Assembly (NCBI RefSeq): GCF_006094395.1 | Contig: NZ_CP035291.1 | Coordinates: forward strand, 2,232,001 to 2,296,000 | Length of the DNA: 64,000 nucleotides | Origin: Staphylococcus haemolyticus | GTDB lineage: Bacteria; Bacillota; Bacilli; Staphylococcales; Staphylococcaceae | Reading direction: 5' to 3' | Notes under the pieces: generated by a model | Told to the model about the DNA's origin: nothing | The model's input: only the letters and a program-made list of their open reading frames with translations | The model's database searches: none | Position numbers and translations under genes: made by a program | Part shown: positions 50,201-59,578 of the stretch, piece after piece | Layout of the letters: the number at the start of each line of letters is the position of its first letter | How positions within the stretch are numbered: the stretch's first letter is position 1

Positions 50201-50806
50201 TGAGAAGCCTAAAGCACGTAATAATACTGTTAATGGTAATTTACGTGTTCTATCAATACGTACATAAACTACATCTTTAGCATCTGTTTCATATTCTAAC
50301 CATGCACCACGGTTAGGGATAATTGTCGCATCATAGTTTTCACGACCGTTTTTGTCAATTTTCTCATTGAAATAAACGGATGGTGAACGTACTAATTGAG
50401 ACACGATTACACGTTCTGCACCATTGATTACGAATGTACCTGTATCTGTCATTAATGGGAAGTCACCCATAAATACTTCTTGTTCTTTAACTTCGCCAGT
50501 TTCTTTGATTATTAGACGTACTTTAACACGAAGAGGTGCAGCATAAGTAGCGTCACGGTTTTTTGATTCTTCTAAATCATATTTTGGTTCACCTAATCGA
50601 TAATCTACAAATTCTAAAGAAAGGTTACCTGTGAAATCTTCAATTGGAGAAATATCACGGAACATTTCTAATAAACCTTCTTTTAGGAACCAGTCGTAAG
50701 ATTTAGTTTGAATTTCTATTAAGTTTGGTAATTCTAATACTTCTGAAATTCTCGCATAATTTCTACGTTTACGATGTCTTCCATATTGGACAACTTGACC
50801 TGCCAA
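47255..50806 (-). CDS. rpoB: RNA polymerase beta subunit
   Basis: A 1183-residue subunit. The rifampicin pocket reads [20 protein letters not shown] followed by [17 protein letters not shown], identical to the susceptible S. aureus sequence at the positions usually mutated (Q468, D471, A477, H481, R484, S486). Other marks: [34 protein letters not shown] and the C-terminal [27 protein letters not shown] precedes ATG 50806. Its 206-bp upstream gap separates it from rsmC-like gene; no clear promoter is assigned. Confidence 0.97.
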   Translation of the reverse strand: MAGQVVQYGRHRKRRNYARISEVLELPNLIEIQTKSYDWFLKEGLLEMFRDISPIEDFTGNLSLEFVDYRLGEPKYDLEESKNRDATYAAPLRVKVRLIIKETGEVKEQEVFMGDFPLMTDTGTFVINGAERVIVSQLVRSPSVYFNEKIDKNGRENYDATIIPNRGAWLEYETDAKDVVYVRIDRTRKLPLTVLLRALGFSNDQEIIDLLGDSEYLRNTLEKDGTENTEQALLEIYERLRPGEPPTVENAKSLLYSRFFDPKRYDLASVGRYKANKKLHLKHRLFNQRLAEPIVNSETGEIVAEEGTVLDRRKLDEIMEVLETNANSEVFELEGTVIDEPVEIQSIKVYVPNDEEGRTTTVIGNALPDSEVKCITPADIIASMSYFFNLLNGIGYTDDIDHLGNRRLRSVGELLQNQFRIGLSRMERVVRERMSIQDTDSITPQQLINIRPVIASIKEFFGSSQLSQFMDQANPLAELTHKRRLSALGPGGLTRERAQMEVRDVHYSHYGRMCPIETPEGPNIGLINSLSSYARVNEFGFIETPYRKVDLDTNSITDQIDYLTADEEDSYVVAQANSRLDENGRFLDDEVVCRFRGNNTVMAKEKMDYMDVSPKQVVSAATACIPFLENDDSNRALMGANMQRQAVPLMNTEAPFVGTGMEHVAARDSGAAITAKYRGRVEHVESKEILVRRLVEENGTEHEGELDRYPLAKFKRSNTGTCYNQRPIVSVGDVVEYNEILADGPSMELGEMALGRNVVVGFMTWDGYNYEDAVIMSERLVKDDVYTSIHIEEYESEARDTKLGPEEITRDIPNVSENALKNLDDRGIVYVGAEVKDGDILVGKVTPKGVTELTAEERLLHAIFGEKAREVRDTSLRVPHGAGGIVLDVKVFNREEGDDTLSPGVNQLVRVYIVQKRKIHVGDKMCGRHGNKGVISKIVPEEDMPYLPDGRPIDIMLNPLGVPSRMNIGQVLELHLGMAAKNLGIHVASPVFDGANDDDVWSTIEEAGMARDGKTVLYDGRTGEPFDNRISVGVMYMLKLAHMVDDKLHARSTGPYSLVTQQPLGGKAQFGGQRFGEMEVWALEAYGAAYTLQEILTYKSDDTVGRVKTYEAIVKGENISRPSVPESFRVLMKELQSLGLDVKVMDEQDNEIEMADVDDEDATERKVDLQQKDVPETQKETTD

Positions 50807-51012
50807 ACAGATTCACCCCTCAAATATTGTGTGATGAACCAATACGCGTAAAAATCGTATAACAAGACAAAAAGAAAACGGCAACACAGTTGATGACACC
50901 ATTTTCGATTCTACATTTATTCTTGTTTATCGTACTCTTTTCGCGTAAAAGTACACACTTATTGAACATAAATTTTTACATTTTATAACTATATCAGAAT
51001 ACAACTTTGAAA

Positions 51013-51621
51013 TCAACCTTTTCGGCTTTTCAATATATAGTATCCTTTATTCTTGTTAACAACTTCGACATTATTGAAAATTTCTTCCATTTTCTTTTTA
51101 GCAGAAGGCATACCTTGTTTCTTTTGAATCACAACGTACAACTCACCTTGTGAATTTAACTGTTGATATGCTTCTTCAAAAATACGATGAACAACTTCTT
51201 TGCCAGCTCTAATGGGAGGATTGGTTAGTACATAATCAAAATGACTATCCTTTAGTTGTGATAAACCATCACTTTCTTTGATAATGACGTTATCAATTTG
51301 ATTTGCTTTTTTATTCTTTTCAGCAAGATTTAACGCACGCTTATTCACATCAACCATAGTAATTTGATGATGTGGTGAAACTTTTGCAATCATTAATCCT
51401 ATCGGACCATACCCACATCCAACATCAGCAATCGTCTTACTTGGTCCAGGAGGATGCTCGTTTAAAAATGTTTGTACTAACGTATCTGATCCAAAATCTA
51501 CTTGTGCTTTTGAGAACACACCTGCATCTGTAGTTAAATTTAATTGATGGGAATGATAATGATATTGAATGACTCTTTCATCACTTTGTACATCTGGATT
51601 TTCATCATAATAGTGTCCCAT
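51013..51621 (-). CDS. Class I SAM-dependent methyltransferase (RsmC/YbxB-like)
   Basis: A 202-residue methyltransferase. SAM motif I is TIADVGCGYGPIGLMIAK, motif II ITMVDVNKRALNLAEK, and the catalytic DYVLTNPPIRAG (NPP) fits RNA base N-methyltransferases such as RsmC (16S rRNA G1207). ATG 51621 (MGHYYDENP) lies 7 nt after AGAGGTG. Between rplL and rpoB, the conserved position of B. subtilis ybxB. It follows the rplL terminator so may need readthrough or its own promoter. Confidence 0.87.
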   Translation of the reverse strand: MGHYYDENPDVQSDERVIQYHYHSHQLNLTTDAGVFSKAQVDFGSDTLVQTFLNEHPPGPSKTIADVGCGYGPIGLMIAKVSPHHQITMVDVNKRALNLAEKNKKANQIDNVIIKESDGLSQLKDSHFDYVLTNPPIRAGKEVVHRIFEEAYQQLNSQGELYVVIQKKQGMPSAKKKMEEIFNNVEVVNKNKGYYILKSRKG

Positions 51622-51673
51622 AACGTCACCTCTTTTTTCATTGTTCATCTTTATTTTACTAGAAAATGAAGTA

Positions 51674-51703
51674 AAAACCCCGTTATCGTGATAACGGGGT
51701 TTT
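51674..51703 (-). terminator. Terminator/attenuator after rplL
   Basis: AAAACCCCGTTAT pairs perfectly with ATAACGGGGTTTT, followed by TTACTTC on the minus strand. It lies between rplL and the rsmC-like gene, so it probably attenuates transcription into rpoBC. Confidence 0.85.
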
Positions 51704-51793
51704 AATTTCTCAAAGAATTCAGGTTAGTTCTGATAATGTATTATTAATACATTAAAAACACATAACCTTCGATATTAAGTTAAGATACTAGAA

Positions 51794-52162
51794 TTATTTT
51801 AATTCTACAGTAGCTCCAACTTCTTCTAATTGTTCTTTAAGTTTTTCAGCTTCTTCTTTAGCAACGCCTTCTTTGATTACTTTAGGAGCGTTATCTACTA
51901 ATTCTTTAGCATCTTTTAAGCCTAAACCAGTTGCTTCTTTAACTGCTTTAACAACTTTGATTTTTGAAGATCCAGCTGAAGTTAACTCAACGTCAAATTC
52001 AGTTTTTTCTGCTGCTGCGTCTCCGCCACCAGCTGCACCAGCTGCTGCTACAGGAGCTGCTGCTGTTACACCAAATTCTTCTTCAATTGCTTTTACTAAA
52101 TCGTTTAATTCTAATACTGACATTTCTTTAATTGCTTCAATGATTTGTTCTTGATTAGCCAT
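51794..52162 (-). CDS. rplL: Large ribosomal subunit protein bL12 (L7/L12)
   Basis: A 122-residue stalk protein. N-terminal dimerisation helix ([20 protein letters not shown]), an Ala/Gly-rich hinge ([18 protein letters not shown]) and the factor-binding C-terminal domain with [25 protein letters not shown] precedes ATG 52162. Follows rplJ by 39 bp. Confidence 0.97.
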   Translation of the reverse strand: MANQEQIIEAIKEMSVLELNDLVKAIEEEFGVTAAAPVAAAGAAGGGDAAAEKTEFDVELTSAGSSKIKVVKAVKEATGLGLKDAKELVDNAPKVIKEGVAKEEAEKLKEQLEEVGATVELK

Positions 52163-52201
52163 TTTATATTTCCTCCAATTATTTTAATTTTTTATGCGCA
52201 A

Positions 52202-52702
52202 TTATTCAGCGCTTTCTTCTTTTTGTTCTCCAACAGCTTTAACCGCATAAGCGAAGTTGCGTACTGGAGCTTGTAATACTGATAAAAGCATAGAAACAAG
52301 ACCATCGTGTGAAGGTAATGAACCAACAGTTTTAACTTCTTCTGCTGAAATAACGCTACCTTCCATAACGCCTGTTTTGATTTCTAAAGCTTCGTGTTCT
52401 TTAGCAAATCCTGCGATAACTTTCGCTGGTGCTACTACATCTTCAGTTGAAGTTGCAACAGCTGTAGGACCTGTTAAGAATTCATCTAAGCCTTCGATAC
52501 CTGCTTGTTCAGCTGCACGACGAACCATAGTGTTTTTGTAAACTTTGTACTCAACACCAGCTTCACGTAATTGTGAACGTAGTTCAGTTACTTCTGCAAC
52601 TGTTAAGCCACGGTAGTCAACGATAACAGTTGAAACTGAATTTTTAAGTTGTTCAGCAATAACATCAACTTGTTGTTTTTTAGCTTCGATAATAGCAGAC
52701 AT
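52202..52702 (-). CDS. rplJ: Large ribosomal subunit protein uL10
   Basis: A 166-residue stalk base protein that anchors L12 dimers. N-terminal rRNA-binding part [20 protein letters not shown] and [20 protein letters not shown]-terminal L12-binding helix. GGAGGTG precedes ATG 52702. It is preceded by an L10-type leader and its own strong promoter, and an ISL3 element lies beyond that. Confidence 0.97.
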   Translation of the reverse strand: MSAIIEAKKQQVDVIAEQLKNSVSTVIVDYRGLTVAEVTELRSQLREAGVEYKVYKNTMVRRAAEQAGIEGLDEFLTGPTAVATSTEDVVAPAKVIAGFAKEHEALEIKTGVMEGSVISAEEVKTVGSLPSHDGLVSMLLSVLQAPVRNFAYAVKAVGEQKEESAE

Positions 52703-52734
52703 TCAGACACCTCCATTTTTATTTTTGGTGCTTT

Positions 52735-52870
52735 TTAAATTTCTCAATAAAAAAAGCACTTTCTACCCACGGCAAAAAGCGCTTGAAAGATCATTTTTAT
52801 GATCACACGTTCAAGTCAATTTTAGCCTCGGCAGGATAATTTTTAAGTTATACTATAACTCCTACTGTCT
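52735..52870 (-). promoter_or_regulatory. Ribosomal protein L10 leader
   Basis: The 5' untranslated stretch before rplJ includes inverted pairs AAGCGCTTTTTGCCGTGG and a terminal hairpin-like AAAGTGCTTTTTTTATTG (attenuator), plus AAAATGATC/GATCACACG arms. Position and form match the L10 leader that the L10-L12 complex binds to repress rplJL. I did not fold it fully. Confidence 0.7.
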
Positions 52871-52893
52871 TAGGTAAAATAATCACAATAAAT

Positions 52894-52922
52894 AATATAA
52901 CCTCATTATTGTAATATGTCAA
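52894..52922 (-). promoter_or_regulatory. Promoter of rplJ-rplL
   Basis: Consensus -35 TTGACA (52917-52922, read on the minus strand) and -10 TATATT (52894-52899) with exactly 17 bp between. It lies 171 bp from the IS left end, so the ISL3 insertion leaves this promoter intact. Confidence 0.85.
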
Positions 52923-53093
52923 TCACTTTTCCAATTTTTTTACTTTAAAATGAAATAAAGTTATTACTTCTCTATCGACTACTTGTTTCTTCGCCATCAC
53001 ATATGAAGGCATAGACTTCAATATGCTCAGAATAAATAAATTCCATTTGTAGACTGCATCATGTTCACACAAAAGTTATTTCTGTATATAAAT

Positions 53094-54581
53094 GGCTCTA
53101 TAATAAATTGGACTGATGACTAAAAATCATCAGTCCAATTTTTATGTTTGAATACAAAAATGGCGCAATTACCTCTATAATTATTAGCTACCAAACAAAA
53201 TAAAAAAGAAAGGTAATGCGCCTATGTGTAAGTCTATATTAAATACATTAAGAATTAAAGATAAAAATCTAAATTTTTCAGATGAAGTGATTGAGAAAAA
53301 ACATAAAGGACGAATGAGCTTGTTTTACTATGCCGAGCTCACTTATCAACCTACACATTGTGAAAATTGTTCAACTAAAAATGAAAATTTCTCAATAGTA
53401 AAAAATGGTAAGAAAACCTCAACGATTACTTTACTTAAAATTATGGAAATGCCCGCTTATTTAGAACTTCAAAAACAAAGATTTTATTGTAAATCATGTG
53501 ACAGTCATTTTACTGCTAAATCTAATATTGTCGACGCTCATTGCTTTATTTCTAATAAAACAAAACTTGCAGTTTTAGATAAAGCACAAGAATACCGCTC
53601 TCAAAAATCTATCGCTAAGTCATGCTTAGTATCATCAATGACTGTGTCTAGAGTGATTAATCAAGCGGCAAGCGACGTAGGTCAGTCTTCTTTTGATGCT
53701 TTACCTGAACACTTAATGATGGACGAATTTAAAAGTGTTAAAAATGTTATCGGAAAAATGAGTTTTATTTATGCAGATGCTGTATCGCACCGCATCGTAG
53801 ATGTGGTAGCGGATCGTAAGTTAAAATCGCTAAAAGATCATTTTTATCGCTATTCTTTGAAACTCAGACAAAAAGTCAAAACAGTCACGATTGATATGTA
53901 TGAACCATATATGTCACTAATCAAACAATTATTTCCTAACGCGAAGATTATTATTGATCGTTTTCATATTGTTCAATCTTTAAATCGAGCGTTAAATATG
54001 TCTAGAGTTCATGTAATGAATTGTTATAGAACCTCTAATAGACCGCTTTATAATAAATATAAAAGTTATTGGAAACTATTTCTTAAACCTTTTGAAACGC
54101 TAGAAGCATTTAATTATCATAAAGTCCATTTATTTAAAGAGTGGAAAACCGAAAAAGGCATTATAAATTACTTATTAGGTGTAGATGTAGAACTATTTAA
54201 TACATATCACTACGTTCATGAGCTAAGAAGATTATTAAAAGAAAATCAAATAGAGAAATTTAATCATAAACTCTTTTCTATTCATCTTTCAGATGTGTGT
54301 CCTAAATTACGCCCAGTCATTAGAACTTTAAGACGATTAGCTACTTTCATTGAAAATACTATGACATATTCTAACCTGACCAACGGCCCGTTAGAAGGAA
54401 TTAATAATAAAATCAAACTCATTAAAAGGGTATCTTTTGGTTATAGAAATTATGATAATTTACGTAATCGAATTATTATAACTTCGCGACTATTTGTCTC
54501 AACAACAAAAAAAGAGATTAAACAACTTAAAGTTGCTTAATCTCAATATTTGGACTCATCAGTCCGATTTGACGTAGAGCC
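53094..54581 (+). mobile_element. ISL3-family element (IS1181/ISSha1 type)
   Basis: A 1488-bp IS with imperfect ends GGCTCTATAATAAATTGGAC and, reverse-complemented, GGCTCTACGTCAAATCGGAC. It is flanked by an exact 8-bp duplication ATATAAAT (53086-53093 and 54582-54589), as expected for ISL3 elements. It sits between rplA and the rplJ promoter, pointing against the ribosomal operons. A hairpin TTGGACTGATGA/TCATCAGTCCAA at its left end may block incoming transcription. Confidence 0.95.
53224..54540 (+). CDS. ISL3-family transposase
   Basis: A 438-residue transposase. N-terminal zinc ribbon (CENCSTKNENF and FYCKSCDSHF), helix-turn-helix near SQKSIAKSCLVSSMTVSRVI, then the DDE core: MMDEFKSVKNV (first Asp), TIDMYEPYMSLIKQLFPNA (second Asp) and NGPLEGINNKIKLIKR (Glu). 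Length is normal and no frameshift is seen, so it is likely active. AAAGGTAATGCGCCT precedes ATG 53224. Confidence 0.93.
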   Translation: MCKSILNTLRIKDKNLNFSDEVIEKKHKGRMSLFYYAELTYQPTHCENCSTKNENFSIVKNGKKTSTITLLKIMEMPAYLELQKQRFYCKSCDSHFTAKSNIVDAHCFISNKTKLAVLDKAQEYRSQKSIAKSCLVSSMTVSRVINQAASDVGQSSFDALPEHLMMDEFKSVKNVIGKMSFIYADAVSHRIVDVVADRKLKSLKDHFYRYSLKLRQKVKTVTIDMYEPYMSLIKQLFPNAKIIIDRFHIVQSLNRALNMSRVHVMNCYRTSNRPLYNKYKSYWKLFLKPFETLEAFNYHKVHLFKEWKTEKGIINYLLGVDVELFNTYHYVHELRRLLKENQIEKFNHKLFSIHLSDVCPKLRPVIRTLRRLATFIENTMTYSNLTNGPLEGINNKIKLIKRVSFGYRNYDNLRNRIIITSRLFVSTTKKEIKQLKVA

Positions 54582-54595
54582 ATATAAATAACAAT

Positions 54596-54624
54596 AACCT
54601 GTGACATTCGAAAAGTCACAGGTT
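54596..54624 (-). terminator. Terminator of rplK-rplA
   Basis: AACCTGTGAC pairs with GTCACAGGTT around TTTTCGAAT; it lies 27 bp past the rplA stop. It sits 15 bp outside the IS, so it is native and still ends rplKA. Confidence 0.85.
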
Positions 54625-54650
54625 CTATAATTAAATAAGTTTACACTTAA

Positions 54651-55346
54651 TTATAATTTGAATGATGAAGTATCAATTTTAACTCCAGGACCCATTGTTG
54701 TAGTTACAGCAACAGATTTGAAGTAAGTACCTTTAGCAGATGATGGTTTAGCTTTAGCTAATACGTCTTGTAAAGTTTTGAAGTTTTCAACTAATTTTTC
54801 ATCGCTGAATGAAACTTTACCGATTGAAGCATGTACAATACCTGCTTTTTCAGCACGGTATTCAACTTTACCAGCTTTGATTTCTTCAACAGCTTTTTTT
54901 ACATCCATAGTTACTGTACCAGTTTTAGGATTTGGCATTAAACCTTTAGGTCCTAATACACGACCTAATTTACCAACTTCGCCCATCATGTCTGGTGTAG
55001 CTACTACTACGTCAAAGTCGAACCAACCTTGTTGAATTTTTTGTACGTATTCAGATTCACCTACGTAATCTGCGCCTGCTTCTTCTGCTTCAGTGATTTT
55101 GTCACCTTTAGCAAATACTAATACACGTTGTGATTTACCAGTTCCGTTTGGTAATACTACTGCACCACGGATTTGTTGGTCATTTTTACGTGTATCAATT
55201 CCTAAACGGAAAGCAACTTCAACTGATGCGTCAAAGTTAGCAATGCTTGTTTCTTTAGCTAAGCTGATTGCTTCTTCAACACTATAGTGTTTAGTACGAT
55301 CAACTTTATTAGCTGCTTCTTGATACTTTTTACCTTTTTTAGCCAT
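54651..55346 (-). CDS. rplA: Large ribosomal subunit protein uL1
   Basis: A 231-residue protein of the L1 stalk. [18 protein letters not shown] start, [17 protein letters not shown] and [19 protein letters not shown] are L1 hallmarks. L1 also represses its own operon by binding mRNA in many bacteria. AAAGGAGG precedes ATG 55346. A structured 224-bp spacer separates it from rplK. Confidence 0.97.
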   Translation of the reverse strand: MAKKGKKYQEAANKVDRTKHYSVEEAISLAKETSIANFDASVEVAFRLGIDTRKNDQQIRGAVVLPNGTGKSQRVLVFAKGDKITEAEEAGADYVGESEYVQKIQQGWFDFDVVVATPDMMGEVGKLGRVLGPKGLMPNPKTGTVTMDVKKAVEEIKAGKVEYRAEKAGIVHASIGKVSFSDEKLVENFKTLQDVLAKAKPSSAKGTYFKSVAVTTTMGPGVKIDTSSFKL

Positions 55347-55416
55347 TTATTGTTCCTCCTTTAGTGGTTTTAGCGGAATTTCCTCCCACGCTTACTTGTG
55401 CCTAACACAAGTTAAG

Positions 55417-55522
55417 AGCAGATAACAGATGAATGTCTAATGTTTGAGTAATCTTAAGAAAGATTACTAGTCACCCAGACTAATCATAGACAATATTGTC
55501 GTTGTCATTTCTGTTACCTGCT
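55417..55522 (-). ncRNA. Predicted structured element between rplK and rplA
   Basis: On the minus strand AGCAGGTAACAGA (from 55522) pairs with TCTGTTATCTGCT (to 55417): 13 bp with one G-U. Inside it TGTCTATG pairs with CATTAGACA, and a third hairpin joins AGTAATC with GATTACT (55447-55468). The nested arrangement looks like a regulatory intercistronic RNA or processing site, perhaps for L1 control. Confidence 0.55.
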
Positions 55523-55570
55523 ATCGTCTATCAGTTTATTTCAAAATTAAACTAACTTTGTATTCATTAA

Positions 55571-55993
55571 TTATTGTACAGTGATACCCATACTACGAGC
55601 AGTACCTTCGATAATACGCATAGCCGCTTCTTCGTCTGCAGCGTTTAAGTCTTGCATTTTAGTTTGAGCAATTTCACGTACTTGATCTTTAGTTACTGTA
55701 GCAACTTTAGTTTTGTTAGGTTCACCAGAACCTTTTTCTACGCCAGCTGCTTTTTTAAGTAGTACTGGAGCCGGTGGAGTTTTAGTAATGAATGTAAATG
55801 AACGATCTTCATAAACACTGATTTCTACCGGAATGATTAAACCTGCTTGTTCTTGTGTACGTGCGTTGAATTCTTTACAGAATCCCATGATATTCACACC
55901 TGCTTGACCTAATGCTGGACCAACTGGTGGTGCTGGGTTCGCTTTACCTGCAGGAATTTGTAATTTAACTACTTTTTCTACTTTTTTAGCCAC
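55571..55993 (-). CDS. rplK: Large ribosomal subunit protein uL11
   Basis: A 140-residue protein of the GTPase-associated centre. [20 protein letters not shown], then [16 protein letters not shown], and the rRNA-binding C-terminal domain ([18 protein letters not shown]). Start is GTG 55993 ([10 protein letters not shown]) after AAGGAGG with 9-nt spacing; a more upstream in-frame start in the ribosome site is unlikely. First gene of rplKA. Confidence 0.96.
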   Translation of the reverse strand: MAKKVEKVVKLQIPAGKANPAPPVGPALGQAGVNIMGFCKEFNARTQEQAGLIIPVEISVYEDRSFTFITKTPPAPVLLKKAAGVEKGSGEPNKTKVATVTKDQVREIAQTKMQDLNAADEEAAMRIIEGTARSMGITVQ

Positions 55994-56017
55994 GATGTGC
56001 ACCTCCTTGATATCGTG

Positions 56018-56098
56018 ATGTGGTCACAGGGCTCAGTTTTGCCCTCCCACTCATAAACATTTCGTGACGAAATGAGCGCTATAAAAACGCGACCACAT
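56018..56098 (-). promoter_or_regulatory. Structured leader of rplK-rplA
   Basis: ATGTGGTC (56091-56098) pairs with GACCACAT (56018-56025). Enclosed are hairpins CATTTCGT/ACGAAATG (56058-56074) and AGGGC/GCCCT (56028-56045), giving a three-way junction. Directly upstream of the rplK ribosome site. Likely a ribosomal-protein autoregulatory leader (L1 or L11). Confidence 0.55.
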
Positions 56099-56180
56099 TA
56101 TTTTAACACTGAACCAACTTAAAAAGCAATAGTAAAATTTCATCTTTTTTGTTGTTCAATGTTTTTCCAAAATTAATTGA

Positions 56181-56729
56181 TTATAGTTTTTCTATTTGAT
56201 CAAATTCAACTTCAACTGGTGTTTCTCTGCCGAACATATCAACTAATACAGTTAATTTAAATTTATCAGGTTCGATTTCTTGAACTTCTCCAACTTGATT
56301 AGCGAACGGTCCAGATTTAATACGAACTTGTTCTCCTACATCTAATTCTACATCGATTGTTTTTTCTTTAAGTCCCATTTGTTTTAAAATGAATCGCATT
56401 TCTTCAGGTAATAATGGGTTTGGTTTAGAACCAGCTCCAGCTGAACCAACGAATCCTGTAACACCAGGTGTGTTACGTACTACATACCAAGATTCATCAG
56501 TCATCACTAGTTCTACAAGTACATAACCAGGGAACGTTTTTTTAAGTTGCTTTTTGGCTTTACCATCTTTAACTTGTGTTTCTTCCTCCTCAGGTATGAC
56601 AACTCTAAAAATCTGTTCTGTCATATTCATTGATTCTACTCTTTTTTCTAAATTCTTCTTAACTTTATTCTCATATCCAGAATACGTATGCACAGCATAC
56701 CAACGCTTTGCGCCAACCTCTTCAGACAT
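56181..56729 (-). CDS. nusG: Transcription termination/antitermination protein NusG
   Basis: A 182-residue NusG. N-terminal NGN domain (RWYAVHTYSGYENKVKKNLE; FPGYVLVELVMTDESWYVVR; VTGFVGS) and C-terminal KOW domain (VGEQVRIKSGPFANQVGEVQ). It links RNA polymerase to Rho or the ribosome and stimulates pausing in Firmicutes. AGGAG precedes ATG 56729. 17 bp after secE, in the rpmG-secE-nusG unit. Confidence 0.96.
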   Translation of the reverse strand: MSEEVGAKRWYAVHTYSGYENKVKKNLEKRVESMNMTEQIFRVVIPEEEETQVKDGKAKKQLKKTFPGYVLVELVMTDESWYVVRNTPGVTGFVGSAGAGSKPNPLLPEEMRFILKQMGLKEKTIDVELDVGEQVRIKSGPFANQVGEVQEIEPDKFKLTVLVDMFGRETPVEVEFDQIEKL

Positions 56730-56746
56730 GTTGTCACTCCTTATTC

Positions 56747-56947
56747 TTATCTAAATAGTTCAATCAAATTCCCAATACCTATATCTAATACCCAGAAAAA
56801 GACCATAAAGAAGATTACTGTAGAAACTACAATTACAGTATATTTAAAAAGTTCTTCTTTTGTTGGCCAACTCGTTTTTTCCATTTCACTTTTAACGCCT
56901 TGGAAGAAACTGTCTTTTTCTTTGTTTGTGCCCTTATCTTTAGCCAT
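56747..56947 (-). CDS. secE: Preprotein translocase subunit SecE
   Basis: A 66-residue single-span protein of the SecYEG translocon. Cytosolic amphipathic segment [20 protein letters not shown] with the conserved TSWP, then one membrane helix ([20 protein letters not shown]). ATG 56947 (MAKDKGTN) is 8 nt after GGAGG; the upstream ATG in frame overlaps it. Confidence 0.95.
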   Translation of the reverse strand: MAKDKGTNKEKDSFFQGVKSEMEKTSWPTKEELFKYTVIVVSTVIFFMVFFWVLDIGIGNLIELFR

Positions 56948-57008
56948 CAAAATTACCTCCATACTCACAGTTAGTTAACCGTTAACTTTAATAGCAATAC
57001 TTTCACTA

Positions 57009-57152
57009 TTATTTAGACTCTTTATGAATCGTATGTGCATTACATCTCGAACAATATTTTTTTATTTCTAGTCTCGTTGCAGAAGTTTCTTTTTTCGGTA
57101 CGTTATAATTTCTAGTACCACAAACCTCACAAATTAAAGGTACTTTTTTCAA
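57009..57152 (-). CDS. rpmG: Large ribosomal subunit protein bL33
   Basis: A 47-residue ribosomal protein starting at TTG 57152 (MKKVPLICEVCGTRNYNV) with AAAGGTG 7 nt upstream. The zinc ribbon is intact: CEVC and CSRC, so this is a C+ paralogue. It ends KESK. Usual position upstream of secE and nusG. Confidence 0.93.
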   Translation of the reverse strand: MKKVPLICEVCGTRNYNVPKKETSATRLEIKKYCSRCNAHTIHKESK

Positions 57153-57247
57153 ATCAGTTCACCTTTGCTCATTTTAATACCAGTATACTATACATAAACC
57201 TAACATTAAATGTCAAACAAGCGCCGCTATGTATAAGTTAATACAAC

Positions 57248-57838
57248 CTAATAAAGACGCTTCAATAAATAGTATTTCATTTTCATTTTACAACGTTGAA
57301 TACTATTGTAAACCACTTTATCTTTAATACCTAGCTGTTTTGCAATTTCACTAGGCGTATAATCAGACATTAGTAATTCAGCTACGTTTCGCTCGAATCG
57401 ACTTAATACTGTTAAACTACTCGCTAGCAATTCTCGTTTCTCTTTTATCATACAAATATCTTCAATATATTTACTTGATTGATTCAATTTGTAGTCAATA
57501 ACATAGTCATTAATGATGCTATCGTACTTATCAGTCTCAATATATTTTCTTCTCCAAAAATCATTTCGCATCGATCGTACGATACAATTCAAATAGTGTT
57601 CAAAAGGAACGTCTGTACTAAAATCAAATGTATGAAGTGCTAAATAAATCCTGATTAAAGTTTCTTGTACTAAATCTTCAATATCTTCATTTTGTATTCC
57701 ATAACTTTTAAATTTTATAAAAAGTTTAGGTTGTATGTGGTTTACTATATCTATAAATAATCTATCTTGTTCGTGACTACTACGACTATTTTGGAATGCT
57801 TTAAAGGTCTTCTCTAGTTGTATAAATTGATGCGCCAT
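57248..57838 (-). CDS. sigH: RNA polymerase sigma factor SigH
   Basis: A 196-residue sigma-70-type factor. Region 2 includes DLVQETLIRIYLALHTFDF and YLNCIVRSMRNDFWRRKYIE; region 4 includes LSRFERNVAELLMSDYTPSE and IAKQLGIKDKVVYNSIQRCK. Staphylococcal SigH drives competence genes and prophage integrase genes and is usually cryptic. Its position between rae1 and rpmG is as in S. aureus. AAGGTAAGG lies before ATG 57838. Confidence 0.88.
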   Translation of the reverse strand: MAHQFIQLEKTFKAFQNSRSSHEQDRLFIDIVNHIQPKLFIKFKSYGIQNEDIEDLVQETLIRIYLALHTFDFSTDVPFEHYLNCIVRSMRNDFWRRKYIETDKYDSIINDYVIDYKLNQSSKYIEDICMIKEKRELLASSLTVLSRFERNVAELLMSDYTPSEIAKQLGIKDKVVYNSIQRCKMKMKYYLLKRLY

Positions 57839-57908
57839 AAACCTTACCTTTCAAATTAAGTTAGGCAAAGTTTATATGAAGTCATTTTCAAAAGACAAGT
57901 GGACGATT

Positions 57909-58436
57909 TTAATCTTTATTATGATTTCCACGTCTAATCTTTTCAAATTCTGCTAACACATCATTCGATAACGAAATACGAGTTCTCGGTTTACTTTCTG
58001 TGAAATCATCTAATGACTTACTCACTGTGATTTCATTTTCTCTTAAATCACGCCACATCTCTCTCGAAGATACACGATATGCGCCAGCACCAAATATTGC
58101 ATGTTGCTCGCTCATATCACTGGTTACAACGGTAATATGTGTCGTGTGCTTGTTATATAAATTATAAACATAACGTTCTATATAGCTATCCGCAGTCTCT
58201 TTTTCTTTTGTAAATACTGTTTTCACACCATGATAAATGTATTCTCTTTCTATACCTGATTGTTCATATGCATCAAACACACATACAATTTCATCAGCTA
58301 CAACAGCATTATAGTTTGCTATAGCATCTAATAATTGCTCTCGTGCTTCTTGCAAATTATCTTTTGCAATTTTACCGAGTTCTGGTGACTGTCCAATCAT
58401 ATTGTAGCCATCAATTATCAAATATTTATCTTTCAT
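57909..58436 (-). CDS. rae1: NYN-domain ribosome-associated endonuclease Rae1 (YacP)
   Basis: A 175-residue NYN/PIN-like nuclease. [16 protein letters not shown] at the N-terminus, [11 protein letters not shown] and [12 protein letters not shown], then [21 protein letters not shown] carry the acidic active site. B. subtilis Rae1 cleaves mRNA in the ribosomal A site. It overlaps rlmB by 4 bp, in the cysE-cysS-mrnC-rlmB-rae1 chain. Confidence 0.87.
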   Translation of the reverse strand: MKDKYLIIDGYNMIGQSPELGKIAKDNLQEAREQLLDAIANYNAVVADEIVCVFDAYEQSGIEREYIYHGVKTVFTKEKETADSYIERYVYNLYNKHTTHITVVTSDMSEQHAIFGAGAYRVSSREMWRDLRENEITVSKSLDDFTESKPRTRISLSNDVLAEFEKIRRGNHNKD

Positions 58437-59191
58437 GCGTTATCTCCGACTTGATGACGTTTACGATATATTTCATACATCATTAAACTAGCAGCTACCG
58501 ATGCATTGAGGCTATTAACATGTCCAACCATAGGTATTTTAATGTAAAAATCACATTTATCTTTCACTAATCTACTCATGCCTTGTCCTTCACTACCGAT
58601 AACGATAGCTAATGGCATATCCGCCGCCATATCTCTATAGTCTGTTGCATTATCCGCTTCAGCACCTGCTACCCAGTAGCCATGTTCTTTTAATTCGTCA
58701 ATTGTTTTTGCTAAATTCGTAACACGCATAACTGGAACATGTTGTATCGCACCTGTTGATGCTTTAGCAACTGTTTGCGTTAACGCTACTGAACGTCTTT
58801 TAGGAATAATAACACCATCAACACCGCTAGCATCTGCCGTTCTCAATATAGAGCCTAAGTTATGAGGATCTTCAAGGCCATCTAAAATCACTACAGTTGA
58901 TAAACCTTCTTTATCCTTTTGAGATTGAATAAATTGATCGAAATCAGCATATTCATATGGTGCAATAAGTGCAGCAACACCTTGATGAGGTGCATTTGCT
59001 AAATTATCTAATTTGGATTTTGGAACTGTTTGCACAATCAATTTTTGCTCTTTAGCATTTTGTAAAATATCATTGATTTGTTGCTTTCTGATTCCCTCTT
59101 GTATCCAAATTTTATTAATTGTATGGCCAGAAACAATCGCTTCTTTAACAGCATGCCTACCGACAATAACGATATCTTCCACTGTTTTCAC
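58433..59191 (-). CDS. rlmB: 23S rRNA (guanosine-2'-O-)-methyltransferase RlmB
   Basis: A 252-residue SPOUT methyltransferase for G2251. The N-terminal substrate-binding domain [16 protein letters not shown] is followed by the trefoil knot: [35 protein letters not shown] and [18 protein letters not shown]. All three SPOUT motifs are intact. It abuts mrnC by one base and overlaps rae1. Confidence 0.92.
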   Translation of the reverse strand: MKTVEDIVIVGRHAVKEAIVSGHTINKIWIQEGIRKQQINDILQNAKEQKLIVQTVPKSKLDNLANAPHQGVAALIAPYEYADFDQFIQSQKDKEGLSTVVILDGLEDPHNLGSILRTADASGVDGVIIPKRRSVALTQTVAKASTGAIQHVPVMRVTNLAKTIDELKEHGYWVAGAEADNATDYRDMAADMPLAIVIGSEGQGMSRLVKDKCDFYIKIPMVGHVNSLNASVAASLMMYEIYRKRHQVGDNA

Positions 59192-59577
59192 TACCTTTCA
59201 TTGACTGTTTGAACAATCATATCAAGTAAATTTTCCAATCTTTCTTCTTGATGATCTAAATATAAATATCCAATGACTGCTTCTAAACCAGAACTTTTAC
59301 GATAAGTTTGAATATCCGTATTTTTAGCCTTAGTGTGACTTTTAGCATTACGACCTCTTTTAACAATATCTAATTCTTCATCCGTGAACCAACCCATTTC
59401 AAATAATGTTTCTAAAGTTTGCGCCTGACTTTTCGCAGACACATAACTTTTCGAAACTTGATGCAATCGATTAGGCTTACTTTGTAATTTAAGAACGATA
59501 TATTCTCGCACGTGCTGGTCCAACACTGCGTCACCCATGTAGGCTAGTGTTAACGGGTTTAACAATTTAATATCCAT
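59191..59577 (-). CDS. mrnC: Mini-ribonuclease 3 MrnC
   Basis: A 128-residue RNase III-like protein without dsRNA-binding domain, which matures 23S r[20 protein letters not shown] has the catalytic acidic cluster and [17 protein letters not shown] the second. I use ATG 59577 ([13 protein letters not shown]), overlapping the cysS stop; a GTG at 59601 could give eight extra residues. Operon member. Confidence 0.9.
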   Translation of the reverse strand: MDIKLLNPLTLAYMGDAVLDQHVREYIVLKLQSKPNRLHQVSKSYVSAKSQAQTLETLFEMGWFTDEELDIVKRGRNAKSHTKAKNTDIQTYRKSSGLEAVIGYLYLDHQEERLENLLDMIVQTVNER

Positions 59578-59578
59578 A

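Noticed and set aside
47255..50806. Possible rifampicin-resistance change in rpoB
   Set aside because: The whole resistance-determining segment is wild-type at the positions commonly mutated in staphylococci.
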